Shown here: in pieces, positions 1 through 11,418 of the stretch
How positions within the stretch are numbered: position 1 is the stretch's first letter
Layout: each line of letters starts with the position of its first letter
NCBI GenBank assembly: GCA_026545765.1
Contig: CM048841.1
Location: forward strand, 102,629,352-102,693,351
DNA from: Plantago major
Taxonomy: Eukaryota; Streptophyta; Magnoliopsida; Lamiales; Plantaginaceae
Length of the DNA stretch: 64,000 nt
Direction of reading: 5' to 3'
The notes under the pieces: model-generated
Seen by the model: the letters and a program-made list of their open reading frames with translations, nothing else
Database searches by the model: none
Told to the model about the DNA's origin: nothing
Program-made: the position numbers and the translations under genes

Positions 1-366
1 CTATATAGGAAAAATACTTCAAGAAAGGGATAACCCCATCTTCGAGACTAATTCAAAGGGTAGGGGGGTCTGGAAGGTACTCTCTCGCGAAAAACTTCTT
101 TGATCTTCTCTCTACTTTCTTCATATATAAGGGCTTGTGTGTGGGGGACAATCGTAGCGAGTGAAATTATGTTTGTAAAATAATAATTTTTGTGTCTTTG
201 GTGATGTGACACATATCACCGCGGGGTTGGAAAAAACAACCTTAACATGTGAAATTATGTTTGTAGAATAATAATCTTTGTGTATGTGTGGTGTGTTGAC
301 TACATGCCACCGTCGGGGTTGTTGGGAAGCAACCCCTTTGATTGTGTTGTATTTTGGTTCGGTTTG
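1..366. other. Unassigned flank with an 88-bp direct repeat
   Basis: No convincing gene is visible. Two imperfect copies of a segment starting GTGAAATTATGTTTGTA begin at 161 and 249, so the period is 88 bp; each ends in a GGGGTTG-rich stretch. A TATA-like stretch (catatataag) lies near 122. The segment ends at the TTG target duplication of the CACTA element. It could be the edge of an older repeat, but I cannot name a family. Confidence 0.5.
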
Positions 367-379
367 CACTACAAAAAAA

Positions 380-616
380 CAGGGGTTTAGCGACGGAATT
401 ATCCGTCGCTAAACCCCTGCCGATCCGTCGCGACGGCCTTAGCGACGGATAGACGCCCGTCTTAATGACGGGCGTCTCTAAGGCGAATTAGCGACGGATT
501 TTTATCCGTCGCTAATATATGTTAATTGGCGACGGATAGGGCGTTGACCCTCCGTCGCCATTAGAGACGGATAATTATCCGTCTCTAATCGAATTAGGGC
601 TAGCACGCCCTAATTC
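380..616. repeat. Left subterminal palindrome array of the CACTA element
   Basis: Seven back-to-back palindromes built on the core GCGACGGAT are visible. The first has 18-bp arms (380-397 and 402-419). Others lie at 425-436, 437-483, 487-516 (13-bp arms), 527-560, 560-589 (a perfect 30-bp palindrome) and 591-616. In CACTA elements such subterminal motifs are the binding sites of the TNPA-type protein that brings the ends together. That role is inferred here from position and family. Confidence 0.9.
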
Positions 617-842
617 GTTAACTACTTTTTTTTTAAAATTTTTTTTTTTAAAATTATTTTATAATTTTCACCTGTTCTTTTCAACAAATATAATAGTGAT
701 ATGTCACAAAGGAGAAATTGCATTAATTAACAACAACGATTCGTCCAAAAAACAAATTATCCAAAATAAAGTCTAATCGAATATAAATCCAAATATCCAA
801 CAAAGTAAAAAGTAGCATAGTATCCAAAATATCACAACATCA

Positions 843-2730
843 CTAAGACGAGGGGCCGGGGGTATTCTGGCTCATATACAAGCGGCAGAGCTCTTCCATC
901 CTCTGATTCATACGAGCCTGCTCATCCCTGAGATTTCCAATCTCAGTCTGGAGAGGAGTCACTGCTTCATTCACCATCTGCTCGACCTGCCCCTGTGTAT
1001 AAACACCACCATGTCCCTAAGATTGTTGCTGGGACACGGAGAAGCTCTGCGTCAGTGTCTCGCCATAACTACCAAGACCATAAACCTGACCCTTGTTGTC
1101 GGGTGGGTTGACTTGTAGAAAGATCCGGTCTTGTTCTTCCACGGACAACTCCTCACCCTCGAGCAGCCTCTCCGCAATGATCCGCTCCACCTCACTCTGT
1201 AATAGTCAAGTGTATACGAAATGAGCTACAATTTCATATTTAATTTATAATACACATGCATATACAACTGTAACACTTAGTAAATACACATACCGCAATA
1301 AGCTCGGACTTCTGGTCCACCCAAACGCCGTTCTTGAACTTCCCCATCTTCATTTGCTCTAGGCGTCTTGGGTTGGTTCAGGTTCAGCTAAAGAACATTA
1401 TATATTGCAACAAGTAGTTAGTAAGTTGGTAGGAATGCAAACAAGTGGTAAATTGGTATAAATGAAAGCAATACACATGTGTACAAATCATGTTGTAATC
1501 AGAACACACATATATATACTTACCGACATCCGCGATCGGATACAACTCGTGACCAAGTGATGCTGGCAGAGCCTTACCATCTCATGTTCGGCCACCGGTT
1601 CACTTTGTTCTTGTAGGACTGATCCTCGACGTGATTAAGTCTCCAATACTCATGCCACATAGCCCACTCTTCGTCCCCAATATGCCTATACTGTGGCGGC
1701 TTTCCTTTGTCTCGGTATTTTTTCATGTCAGCCACCATATGCCTATACAGGTCAGAGCCTAAACTCTCGAAAACAGGCCACATCTGGGGAATAAGGCCAG
1801 TCGGAATGTAGTATTTTTTCTACATTCCAATTCCATTCAAAGTAAAAATTAATGCCCCAAGGTCACAATTTCAAGATAAACAATGGTGACTAACATATCA
1901 CCCAAGTAAGTGGCTAACATACCACACAAATTGTCCTAGAATTTACTAACACAATGGTGACTAACATATCACCCAAGTAAGTGGCTAACATACCACACAA
2001 ATTGTCCTAGAATTTACTAACACAATGGTGACTAACATATCACCCAAGTAAGTGGCTAATATACCACACAAATTGTCCTAGAATTTACTAACACAATGGT
2101 GACTAACATATCACCCAAGTAAGTGGCTAACATACCACACAAATTGTCCTAGAATTTACTAACACAATGGTGACTAACATATCACCCAATTAAGTGGCTA
2201 ACATACCACAACAAATTGTCGAAATATAAAAGCTTACCCGAAGCTCATCAAAGTAGAAGTGCTTCTCACCTCGAGTGTGCTCCACTTTTCGCCTCCCCCG
2301 GCAAGAACTCCCTCCTAAGCTTGAATATCTCATGTGTCGTTCAAGATTCTTTGAGGCCACAACCTGCAGTTATGAATGACATATAGAAGAGTACATATAT
2401 TTATTAGACAATTCATGTGACATATATATAAACACTTATCTTAAGTTATGTTCTACAAATGTATATATAATACTTACTTCCTCCTGCCATTAGGGAACAA
2501 CACCAACTTCCCCTCCCACGTAGCACCATCGACGATCTCGGTATATGGACACCCGTCAGGCGGGTACTGTCCTGGCCCATAACCACCACCAGACGTCCCC
2601 ATGCTCGATCCACTAGGAGTCTGACTAACATGAGAGTAGTTGACCGATCCACCAGGGCTACTCTCAGCAGTCAGTGAACCCAGGTCCCACTAGAGTCGAA
2701 TCTGTAACTACACTTTCTTTGCCGGGGCAT
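843..2730 (-). pseudogene. TNPA-like CACTA protein (Transposase_24 / PTTA family), decayed
   Basis: This is the second gene of the CACTA element, expected to encode the subterminal DNA-binding protein that assists TNP2. Minus-strand exons can be traced. The first runs from an ATG at 2730 (directly after an acceptor) to a GTAAGT donor near 2476. A second spans about 2364-2234 and a third about 1790-1540, the latter with the WAMWHEYWRLNH stretch typical of Transposase_24. The last one or two exons span 1350 to the stop at 843-845 and end in a predicted coiled coil containing RDEQARMNQRMEEL. A frame change in the first exon and an in-frame TAG at 1018-1020, just before the coiled coil, make it a pseudogene. 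One intron holds a 71-bp tandem repeat. Confidence 0.8.
1881..2220. repeat. 71-bp tandem repeat, about 4.8 copies
   Basis: Copies begin with CAATGGTGACTAACATATCA at 1881, 1952, 2023, 2094 and 2165, a constant 71-bp period with only one or two substitutions per copy. The array lies in an intron of the TNPA-like gene. Near-identity of the copies implies recent expansion. Confidence 0.95.
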
Positions 2731-2869
2731 CTGCAAAAAGCACATGACAAACACAAACAAATTGTATTAGTATAAATGAAGACATGAGTTGGCATGTAAT
2801 GGGAAAAGTAAGCATATAACAATTAAGATACATATACTACTCTACACTACACACATACTCTGATCCTCG

Positions 2870-4006
2870 TCACCAATGGTTAAGTCTACATATATGTCTT
2901 CGTGCAGGTCAATGTACTCATCACGACGGCGTCTGAGATTTCTCATTGTTTCATCGGCAACCTCTTCTTGGTACGAGTTGGTAGTTGATTTGTCCTTATG
3001 AACGTTTCAACTCGAGCGGGCTTGTATGTGTATCGCTGCCAAATTCGCCTTATCGCATTTTAGGCTTGGATATTCAATGAACATCACTGACGTGCTGATC
3101 TGCCAAGATAAAAGGTTCGTGCACTTAGTACCTCCTCCTATGGTTAATCTCAACCATTTGATATTGCTCGTACACCCTCGTACCATTTTGACCGGGATCA
3201 TACCAGTCGACATCAAACAGAACAGTTCTTTTCAGAGGCACACCGGCATATTCAAGCATCACAATTCGTTTAAGTTTTCCATAGAAATCAAACAAATCAT
3301 CACCTCCATTTTGATCAGCCCCTTTCACACACACCCCACAATTGCTAGTAGACTTGGACGTGTCAGAATCCATTGTGTGAAATCTAAGACCATTTACTAT
3401 ATACGATGGAAAAACGGATACTCGACTGAATGGCCCCTCTGCTAAAGACTGTAAGTAAGGACATGTGACTTGGTTTGCAGGATCTCGGACATAATCCCCG
3501 AACCAATCAGGAAATTCAATTGACAACTTCTCTTCAAGCAGTTCTTCAAGTGTGTCATCTGCCATATTTGGATCCATCTTCAGACAACGCTTTTTGAAAA
3601 CGATGTGGACATGATGACACGATTAGATAGTAGTTAGAAGTTCAAATTTATGTGTTATAATAAGTAAGCTGCTCACCTAGCAAAGATCTTCATAAATTCA
3701 TCAACTTCAGCACAGTTCGAGAGGACATAATAGTGGGCTGCCTTCACCTCCTTATCATCGACCATTCTCAGATTCCTTTCGCCCATTGGTCTACCTGAGA
3801 TCCTAAATATTGAAAGTGTAACTTCATCATCCTTTTGAACTTCATACGTGTCTGCATTTCTGGCCGGTCTAGATGCCTTAGTGGGCACGTGGTGTCCAAA
3901 GTAATAGCTGCAGAAGATGGCAGCTTCCTGTCTCACGTATGCATTGTCCATCGACCCCTCAGGCTTACCTTTGTTGCTGACGTACTTCTTCAATTTTCCC
4001 AAATAC
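2870..4006 (-). pseudogene. TNP2-like CACTA transposase, C-terminal part (DUF4218 end and DUF4216)
   Basis: This is the downstream half of the transposase gene that continues from 18536 across the gypsy insertion. An acceptor at 4007-4009 opens an exon coding YLGKLKKYV, which joins in frame to the FER that ends the upstream exon. The exon 4006 to about 3673 carries the end of DUF4218. The exon 3577 to about 3125 carries DUF4216 features (EYAGVPLKRTVLFDVDWYD). A frame change near 3190 is followed by the terminal domain and an acidic/basic tail ending about 2870. These DUFs accompany Transposase_21 in plant CACTA TNP2 proteins. Their exact roles are not established. Confidence 0.82.
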
Positions 4007-4016
4007 CTGTAAGTTG

Positions 4017-4983
4017 TGTTGGGGGTCTAACTCCACAATCACTTAGATTTATTTAACTCTTCCAAATGGTACCAAGATGAGAGGCTCCTTGCTAGGTGAG
4101 GATCGAAGCGTAAGAACCAGCTGCCGACTACTCCGGTAAGGACCTGCACACTTGAGTGGGGGGGGGGGGGGGTTAGTGCCCGGTTTGCTAAGTGTCAAAC
4201 CGGGATGAGACTTTACTCGAGAGTGACTGCGGATCAACTCTGTATAGTGCTCGTGATGTGACTAGCGAGAAGACTTGTTCGAAGTGACTTACTTGGTCTC
4301 CCCCCATTGCTTATTGGGATATGTGCCCTATTTATAGGCTACCATTGAGATGGAAGGCCTTGCTAGGATCGCGCCATGTGTACGGCTAGGATTGAGCCAC
4401 CAATGCTAAGATGAGGCCCATAGCCCAATAATGAAGCTTTGGCCCATGCCATCTTGGGCTTCAGGGGTAATTTGGTCATTATTGGGAGAGTTCTTGAGGA
4501 TGTGCCAGAGTCTGCCGAGATCTCAGGTTCGGAGGGGTCGGTCCGGATGTCTGATCCGGACAGTACCTGGTTGTCAGATGAGTAAGTTCCTCTGTCTGTC
4601 CAACTCTTCCGATTCGGAGCTCATGGGTTCGGACATCCCACTCTTTGGTGCCCACTTGCTTGGTAGCCTATGAGAAGGTCATGCTGGATCCGAGTTAACA
4701 TCCGTATCGGAGTCTTTGGGTCGGAGAGGGTGCTGACTTAGCACTATGCTCCTTTCCCAGGGAGGCTCGGACCATGGTGGGTCGGACCTATGGTTCCGGG
4801 TCGGGCCTTGCAGGTCCTAATCCTTTGTCCCTTTCTTTCAGGGTGGGTCGGACCATAGGTGGTCTGCCCGGATCGGACCATTGGCTCGGATATAAGTGCC
4901 TCGAATCCATTGGATGACTTGGGATGCCTTAGGATTCGCTCCTAGGTCCTTTAGGACGGATTGGACATATTTCCGTATCAACA
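4017..4983 (-). repeat. 3' LTR of the gypsy element
   Basis: Starts TGTTGGGGGTCTAACTCC on the plus strand and ends TATCAACA at 4983, directly followed by a polypurine tract when read on the minus strand. It contains a poly-G run near 4148-4161 that is much shorter in the other LTR. About a dozen TCGGA/TCCGA pentamers lie between 4510 and 4900. Confidence 0.95.
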
Positions 4984-5000
4984 TATGTCCCCCTAGTTTC
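4984..5000 (-). promoter_or_regulatory. Polypurine tract of the gypsy element
   Basis: Read on the minus strand, AAACTAGGGGGACATA lies directly before the 3' LTR start TGTTGATAC. A G-rich run at this position primes plus-strand DNA synthesis in LTR elements. Confidence 0.75.
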
Positions 5001-5641
5001 CAAGTATCTTAGTAGAAGATAGTTGTGGAACTATTGTTTTGGGAAGCTGTTTTGAGGAAAAGAATCCGTTCTCCAGTCCAATCCGTTTCGATCCCGATGA
5101 AAAAAAAAGGTGTACTCCGTACTTCGTGTGGCCATTGACTTAGTCTCTCTCCCCCCCCCTTTTTTCTTTTTCTAAAACATCGTTGCCATCCGAGGGAGTA
5201 GGTCCGAAGAGCAACGAAGTGAAGAAAAAAGAAAAAAGGGTATTTGTAATGGAGACTAAGTTTAGGCTCCGAACATCGGTAGTGTACCTTTGATGAGCTA
5301 CGGTGGCGGACCGTAGGTGTGTGTCCCGTCCGAACCAGGCTCTGTGGTTGCGGGAAGGTCCGAAGGGTAATCGCTCGAGTATATGAGGTCCCTTGTGTGG
5401 ACAAGTTAAGCTGGGCTGATAAGCCGCTGGGCGTCCGAAAAGATGATACTCCGGAGCTCTCGTGTTGTCTGATGCCCGAGAGAGGGAGAGTTGTTGTATT
5501 CATCTATCCAAGAGATAAATTTGTTGTACCCATTCGTAATTTCACTTGGTATAATTGTACTATACCGTTGGATGGTTCTTGATCGACGGTGGAGATTAAA
5601 TCCGGAAAGTCGCGACGGTTGGAGTTCCCGATATGGCCCTC

Positions 5642-5649
5642 TATAAATA
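5642..5649 (+). promoter_or_regulatory. TATA box of the antisense gene in the gypsy element
   Basis: TATAAATA in the context ccctctataaatagagg is a textbook plant core promoter. It faces away from the 3' LTR and lies 0.4 kb upstream of the first ATG of the antisense gene, with a probable 5' splice donor (AAGTAAGT, 5810) between them. Confidence 0.65.
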
Positions 5650-5669
5650 GAGGGGTTGGCCGCTTCATT

Positions 5670-6767
5670 TCTCATCGTTTAGAGAGAGAATTTTTGCATT
5701 CCGAGTACATCCGAAGCAACTACCAGCAATCCGAAGCGAGCAAAGAGCGGTTCGAAGCGCGTGATCTTGTGCAGAGTCAAGTCACTTCTTTCCAATCATC
5801 CGAGTCCAAGTAAGTTTACTTGTCTCGTTTTATGATTAAATCATCTCTGTTGTCTTTCATCTTCAAGTTACTCGGATGTATGCTTATGATGTGTAGTATA
5901 GTTGATAACCAATACGTACTTGATATTGACTAACACCGAATAAGTGTAATCGACTCAACTAAGCGTGCCGAGTAAGTCGCTAGTTTTGGCTTTAAGTTGG
6001 CCACTTTAATATACATAAACGACCTCTCGACCGCCATCTTAGAGCTTACGATATTGCTTTCTCCTTTCCCTAGGATGTCCGAGAGTGATAGCCAAAACCG
6101 ATCCGAGGCTGAGGGATATGACTCTGAGGCGACATCCTTAACCGATAGCTCCGAGGAGATTGAGATCGTGGATGATGATGTTCTGGAGGTGGGGCAAGCG
6201 CCACATCCGAGTCGGGAAGAGCCCGAGGTAAGTTCCTTACTTCGGTTAGTTGTTCCTGATTCTGGTCCTCCGAGGCGTCCGGATTACCTGCGAGTGTCTC
6301 ATGTGCAGGTTGTTGTAGCGGCTCAAGAGACAAGCTCGCGAGTTATAGGAACTCATCGCCCGGGTCGAGCTGGTCAGGAATCCGAACTTCCGGTAGAGAT
6401 CCGTACTTTAATTCGCACCCTAGGTTATAACTTTAGGAGTAATCCTAATCGAGTCCCGTTCGTTCCGGATCCGCAGGCGCCAACTATCGAGGAAGTGCAT
6501 GATACTTCGGAAGCGCCTCCCAACTTGAGCATCTTCGAAGAGGGTGAGGAGGATCGTGTGCAAGTTGCTGCTCCTATCCGGACAGTTGTAGAGTTAGCGT
6601 CCTCATCCGGGGAAGATGAGGCGGAGGAAGATGTGCGGGGCCAAGATTTTGGCTCCGAAGAGGAAGAAGGTGCGGAGCCTTCCGCTAATGTGCTCCGGGT
6701 AGAAACTGCTGGGCAAGCAGGGCCGAGTCGGAGGGTGGCTGAGCGTCGGAGAGGCGAGGAAGGGTGA
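5670..6767 (+). CDS. Antisense accessory gene of the gypsy element, 5' part (acidic N-terminus)
   Basis: A leader from about 5670 ends at a GTAAGT donor (5810). The acceptor CCCTAG (6073) is followed at once by ATG at 6075, the start I prefer. The protein opens MSESDSQNRSEAEGYDSE and is rich in Ser, Glu and Asp, with stretches such as SSSGEDEAEEDV, as in nuclear acidic regions. A possible 81-nt GT-AG intron (6228-6308) is a multiple of three, so the frame is open with or without it. The frame closes at 6767, and the next coding segment is in another frame, implying an indel or an unrecognised splice. Tat-lineage elements are known to carry extra ORFs between pol and LTR, some antisense; their function is unknown. 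Confidence 0.65.
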
Positions 6768-6780
6768 GGACGTTTTCCAA

Positions 6781-8035
6781 GTGAAGTTCCCTCGGTCTAG
6801 AGATCAGGTCACTCACCCCGATCCGGAGGGCGAGTTAAATGAAGATGGTACTCTGCCTACTTGTGCCTCAACCATCCGAGCCGACGAAGTGGATGAGCTC
6901 CGGAGAAGATATGAGATCCCTGAGTGTGTGGAGATTCTCATCCCGGACGAATCTCATGCTTTTTACAATCCGCCTCCGGGCTACATGTCGGTCTATGAGA
7001 TAAGTCTTCATTGCGGGTGGCGGCTACCCGTATCGTCCGAGTTTCTGGAGATTTTGAACAGCATGGGTTTGAGTCCGCATCAAATCATCCCCAACTCCCT
7101 CGGAAACTTGATGTGCTTCGGAGTGCTATGTAAATATAAAGGCATTCCGCTTAATTTCCGTAAATTGTTCAATATTAGTGTTAGTAGTAGGAACACTTGG
7201 TTCTATACATTCGTATGTCGCCAGGCATACACATTTTTCGTTGATCCCTTGTCCTCGTTGGGAATCCAATGGTTCAAGAGGTATATTTTTGTCCGTCCGG
7301 CGCTGAAGCCCGGGCAATCCGAAGCGGAGAGGCCCACGTGGCATTTTGAGAAGAAGTTCTTCCGGGGTAATTTGCCAGATTGGAAGCCACCGGCTCGGAA
7401 CATCCCCTTGTGGATGCAAGCGTTCCATCGTAGTCAGGAGCCGGAGAAGTACTTCTTCCGAGGTTTGATATGTCAGCCTCTGCCTTTCTTGGCCGGCTTG
7501 TCCGAGCCAAGTTTTTGTGGCGACATGGAGGATTTGAGTAAGTGGTTTCTCTCTACCTCTGATTGGTTGTCCGGGTCGGTTGTCTGTTTGTCGACTATAT
7601 GATTATTATTTGTAGATTCTTTTGTATCTTGCAACTTATTGTGATTCGGATGTGCAGCTTTCTGGTTCGAGTATACGATGTCGACCATGCGGGAGCTGAA
7701 GCGTCAACAAAACGCTGCGCAACGGAAGGAGTTGGCAGAGGGTTCTCGGACCCAGATTATCAAGACGTCCACCGTGCTCACGATGAGCGAGGAATGCTGC
7801 TGTGTTCCGAGCGGAGGAGTCTCGGAGAGCTGCTGCGGGCGAAGAGGCCCAAACCATCCCTACTCCAGACAAGGGTAAGGTGGTCGCAACTAAGGGCTCG
7901 AAGAAGCCTCCGAGATCCGTGTCGCGAGATCCCCCTGCAAGCGGATCGAGCGCTGTGGCTCCAAAAAAGCGCTCTTCCGAAGGTCCGAATCCTCCCGCCA
8001 AGAAGGGCAAGGGAAAGGTGGCGAAGCCGGGCTGA
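6781..8035 (+). pseudogene. Antisense gene, central part: 'putative gypsy type transposon' domain and basic tail
   Basis: An open stretch to 7537 encodes a domain matching the plant family Pfam calls putative gypsy type transposon (PF04195), with GWRLPVSSEFLEILNSMGL, FGVLCKYKGIPLNFRKLF and TWFYTFVCRQAYTFFV. A GTAAGT donor at 7538 pairs with a TGTGCAG acceptor at 7657; this 120-nt splice keeps the frame into FWFEYTMSTMRELKRQQ. A frameshift near 7800 leads to a lysine-rich, nuclear-localisation-like stretch (KKPPR, PPAKKGKGKVAK) ending at 8035. The protein has no known biochemical activity. Confidence 0.6.
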
Positions 8036-8040
8036 GCCGG

Positions 8041-9053
8041 ATCTTTGAAGTGGCTCGGTTGGTTCTTTGCTTCGGAGCTAGAGCGAATTGCGGAGTTAAC
8101 TGCCGCTCAGCGCAAAGTGAGTTTTAAGCTTTCCGTTGGTTTCGCATCTTTCTGTGATTCGGAGGTGTCTAACGCTTCTGATATTCCGTTTTTGTTTTCA
8201 GCTTGCTACTGCTGTTGAAGCATGCTCCTTGGTGGCCGCTCGGAGGGCTACCCTGGAAGAAGATCTATCCAAGGCTGAGGCTGCCCGGGCGATTGAGGCA
8301 TCTCGGTTGCCTGACCTCTCGAGCGCTGAAGAAGGCCGTAGGCTGCGAACAAGAGGCCGAGTCGGAGGCGCCAAGATGAAAAGTGCCATTCGATCTTTGG
8401 AGGCTGATTTGAAAGTGCACCAAGATAGTTTGGACGATTTCGTGGCCGTCTCTCGGACTTTCAAGGATAAGATGCTGAAAGAGCTTCGGGGAGTCCGGAC
8501 AAGGGCTGTCCAAGATTTCCTTGATTCGGACTCCTACAAGTTCTTGCTGAGTCAAAGTATGATGAGGCCCGTCAAGATGGGTTTGATGCAAATTGTGGAG
8601 CGGTCTTGAGGAAGGGTTAGTGCAGACGATTGTAACTTGGAGGCTGAGGGGGTATCCGCCTTTAAAAATGGAGATGGCTCGGACTTCGCTCCGGAGGGTG
8701 TCTTGGATCCAGATTTGCTTAAGTGTGAATTTGTGGAGCTGGTTTGCGACGAGTCGGAGGGCAAGAAGTACGACCATGGCGGTCCGTATCTCCCATCCTT
8801 CGTCCCTCGGGTGCTCATGTCCACTGTTTTCGTTCCGTTGGAGGACCACTTGGAGCACAACCGAGATTGGTTGACTTTGCCTGTCCAAGGCTTTGATCGC
8901 GACCTCGACCTGATGGAGGAGTGTCCGGCCTTCGAAGAGGTTGAGGCTCGGAGAGAACGGAGGATAGCCCAACAACAAGGTCAAGCGCCTCCGGAGAAGG
9001 ATACGGGCGGCCCTTCTCGGTCTCAACCTAGTTCGTCCGAGCGGCGGAGGTAG
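8041..9053 (+). pseudogene. Antisense gene, 3' part: coiled coil and C-terminus
   Basis: A GT donor after 8116 (CGCAAA then GTGAGT) and a TTTTCAG acceptor at 8201 link ERIAELTAAQRK to a long alanine/glutamate-rich heptad region (8202 to about 8530), a likely coiled coil. A frame change near 8600 leads to the last segment (about 8620-9053), which has an FVPRVLMSTVFVPLEDHL stretch and a charged tail with QQQGQAPPEKD. Coiled coils are common at the end of PF04195-type proteins. A possible poly(A) signal (aataaaataaa) lies near 9412. Confidence 0.55.
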
Positions 9054-11418
9054 TGAAGACGGGGTATGCCCCGGATTTCTTGTAATAGGGTGCCTCCGGG
9101 CCAAAAAGAAATGTTTGTCGTTTTTGGCCATCATCTTTTGTTTGTACAAACATACTCTTTTTTGATGAATGTTGTTGGTTCGGCCCTTAATGGGTCGGAA
9201 CTATTTTTGTGGCCAATATACTATTGTTGCTGTTTCTATCCTTGCACGTTTAATTTCGTATTTGCACAGTAACTCATCAACTCTTGTAGACTCGGATAGT
9301 GGACTCGGACCTTTGAGATCCATATCGCCAGGACATTAGTCTGCCTGATTCAAATTCGCCTTTATGGTCTTTGGGGACGATCAATCGTTGTACCTATCTG
9401 AATCGGAAGCTATAATAAAATAAACCGGATCACGAGCGGTCCGGAGCCACGTCTTAGAGTGGTCAGGCTTTCGAGAACAAGGACCCCCTTGTATCGTGAC
9501 AAGTTAAGGCGATTCGGACGCTGACTTGGTGTGTCTTTCCGAGTCATGCAGACTTGTGAGATAGTGAAAAGATAATCATCATCAAGTACAGGGTGTCTCT
9601 GTACGAATCACGATTTCGGATGTTGTTATGTTAGCCCCGAGCTTGGTACATCCGAGTGAGTAGCATAGTCGGTATGCTCAACTGTGTGGATGGATTGTTG
9701 GGTTGGGCCAGTGGAAGCTGAAGAGCTAGGCCCATGTGCGGCCCAAGCCCATCTCCTGTGAATATGGGACACGTGTCCGATTGGTCTTCTCTTTCTATAT
9801 ACTCCAACTTTATGCGGCTTTTGATTAAGACATCGCGCCCTTTTATAGTAATCAAAGGTTCGGAGCTCGAGTCCGAGCGGCTGGTGAGCATGTTTATGCC
9901 ATTACTCTCGCCCGTGATCTCGTCCCAAGGGTTTCTCCGGTGCTTCGGAAGTCTACCCGGGCTGGTTCTTTGGTGAGAGTCGTGGAAATTAGTTTGCTCG
10001 GAAAGCCAGCTTCGGATCCTCGGGAATACGGTCCGTATCGAGTTGGCCTGAAAAAATTTTTGCTCAACAATTCCTTCGATCGTCAGGCTAATCTTCTTTC
10101 TCCGGGGATATGGTCTTTATCCGTGACTTTTAGCCCCGGAGAGGTAGATTAGCTGGATGGTTCGGGGGTCTTCAAATAGTTGGTTTTGAATCTCAATGCA
10201 TCCGGGGCAATCCGCTCTGGTTATGCGCCCGGGGGGCGACAAGTCGGCAGAATTGGTTTGATAGAATCCCTTCCAGTATTTCGTGGTTCGGTCGTAAGAA
10301 ATCGCCTGAAATGTTGGAAGGCTTTCTACCAAATATGTTGTGTCTAGTTGCTCGTTTCTCGGATGGAGGGAGACTTGTCACCTTGAATAGGTCTCTTAGC
10401 TCGTCCTTGAGGATGTGTATCCGAGCGGTTTGGTTTTGTTGATGACTGCATTTCCATGATTGAATGCTCGAGGGAGCTATTTGCAATTTTGGAATGGGGT
10501 CCCCCACAATCTTGAACTTGTTGATTCGGATCATTGAGGACCTTCGAATAACCTTTTGGTGGCTCGTTTGTCTCGCACCTTAGGTCTTTCGTCCGGCGAC
10601 TTGGTTTTATCGGTGGCTGTGTTCCAGAATTGAATGCTTGAGGGGGCTATTTGCAATTCTGGAACGGAGTCCCTGACAATGCTGGTCTTGTTGGGACTCG
10701 GACCAATGGGGGCCTCCGGAATGACTTGTTCGGATCCGACGATCCGGGCTGATCGCTCTCCAAATATGGTGAATCTGGGGTGTGTTCATGGTATTTGGTA
10801 TGATGCGATCCGGATGGTCGATGTGCTCGGAGCTTTACATCGTTCGAGTGATGAGATATCTTTCCGTAATCGATGAATGGCCTAGGTTACATAGTTGATT
10901 CTTTGTTAAACCTTGGACCGTCCGAAGGGGCTTTGAAACTTCTGCCAGTGAGTAATCAAGGTTCGGATGGTATAGTTCCTTCTTCCTTGAGCGCTATAGA
11001 TGCAATGAGGTTGTTGGATGGGGTTTGATTTGGTAGCTTAGGGTTAATTGGGAAGCTTCGTTGTAATAGTAGAAAAGAGAGAGTAGGGGCTTGTGTTTGT
11101 GAGCTCGATTTGGGCTCTTCGGACCCTGACTTTGTAACTCTGTACTGTTGTAATGAAAGCGTTTTTGCCTTTGTCAAGGTTTTGACACTGTTTGATTGTG
11201 CTAGTCCGATCCGGATCAATGTATGAACAAGGTCCGGATCAAGCAGTTAAATATCCCCGAGGACATGATTATCGACAATGCTTATGAAATCCCAGTTGTA
11301 TTGATTTGACGGAAATCGTATTACAACTTGAGGGCTTCGAGGCCTTTTTCAAAAAAAAACCAAACACAAAAAACAGGTCGACGAGATAGAGGAAGGTGAC
11401 AGTCGTTGCCATACTTCT
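9054..11418. other. Gypsy spacer between antisense gene and integrase
   Basis: No ORF here looks coding. The stretch is rich in TCGGA/TCCGA words like the LTR. It contains an imperfect direct repeat of about 100 bp (about 10430-10530 and 10603-10703) centred on TGAATGCTYGAGGGRGCTATTTGCAATT. It may be 3' untranslated sequence of the antisense gene and 3' sequence of the gag-pol RNA. Confidence 0.6.

Noticed and set aside
1881..2220. Regular 71-bp repeats considered as a CRISPR array.
   Set aside because: Units are contiguous with no unique spacers, and this is plant transposon sequence.
7563..8048. A 161-codon plus-strand frame overlapping the antisense gene.
   Set aside because: It runs through the 7538-7657 intron in a different frame. 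The spliced alternative gives family-like protein text.
9734..10876. Several 70-110 codon frames in the gypsy spacer on both strands.
   Set aside because: Frames overlap on opposite strands, contain no domains and do not join to the antisense gene by plausible splice sites.
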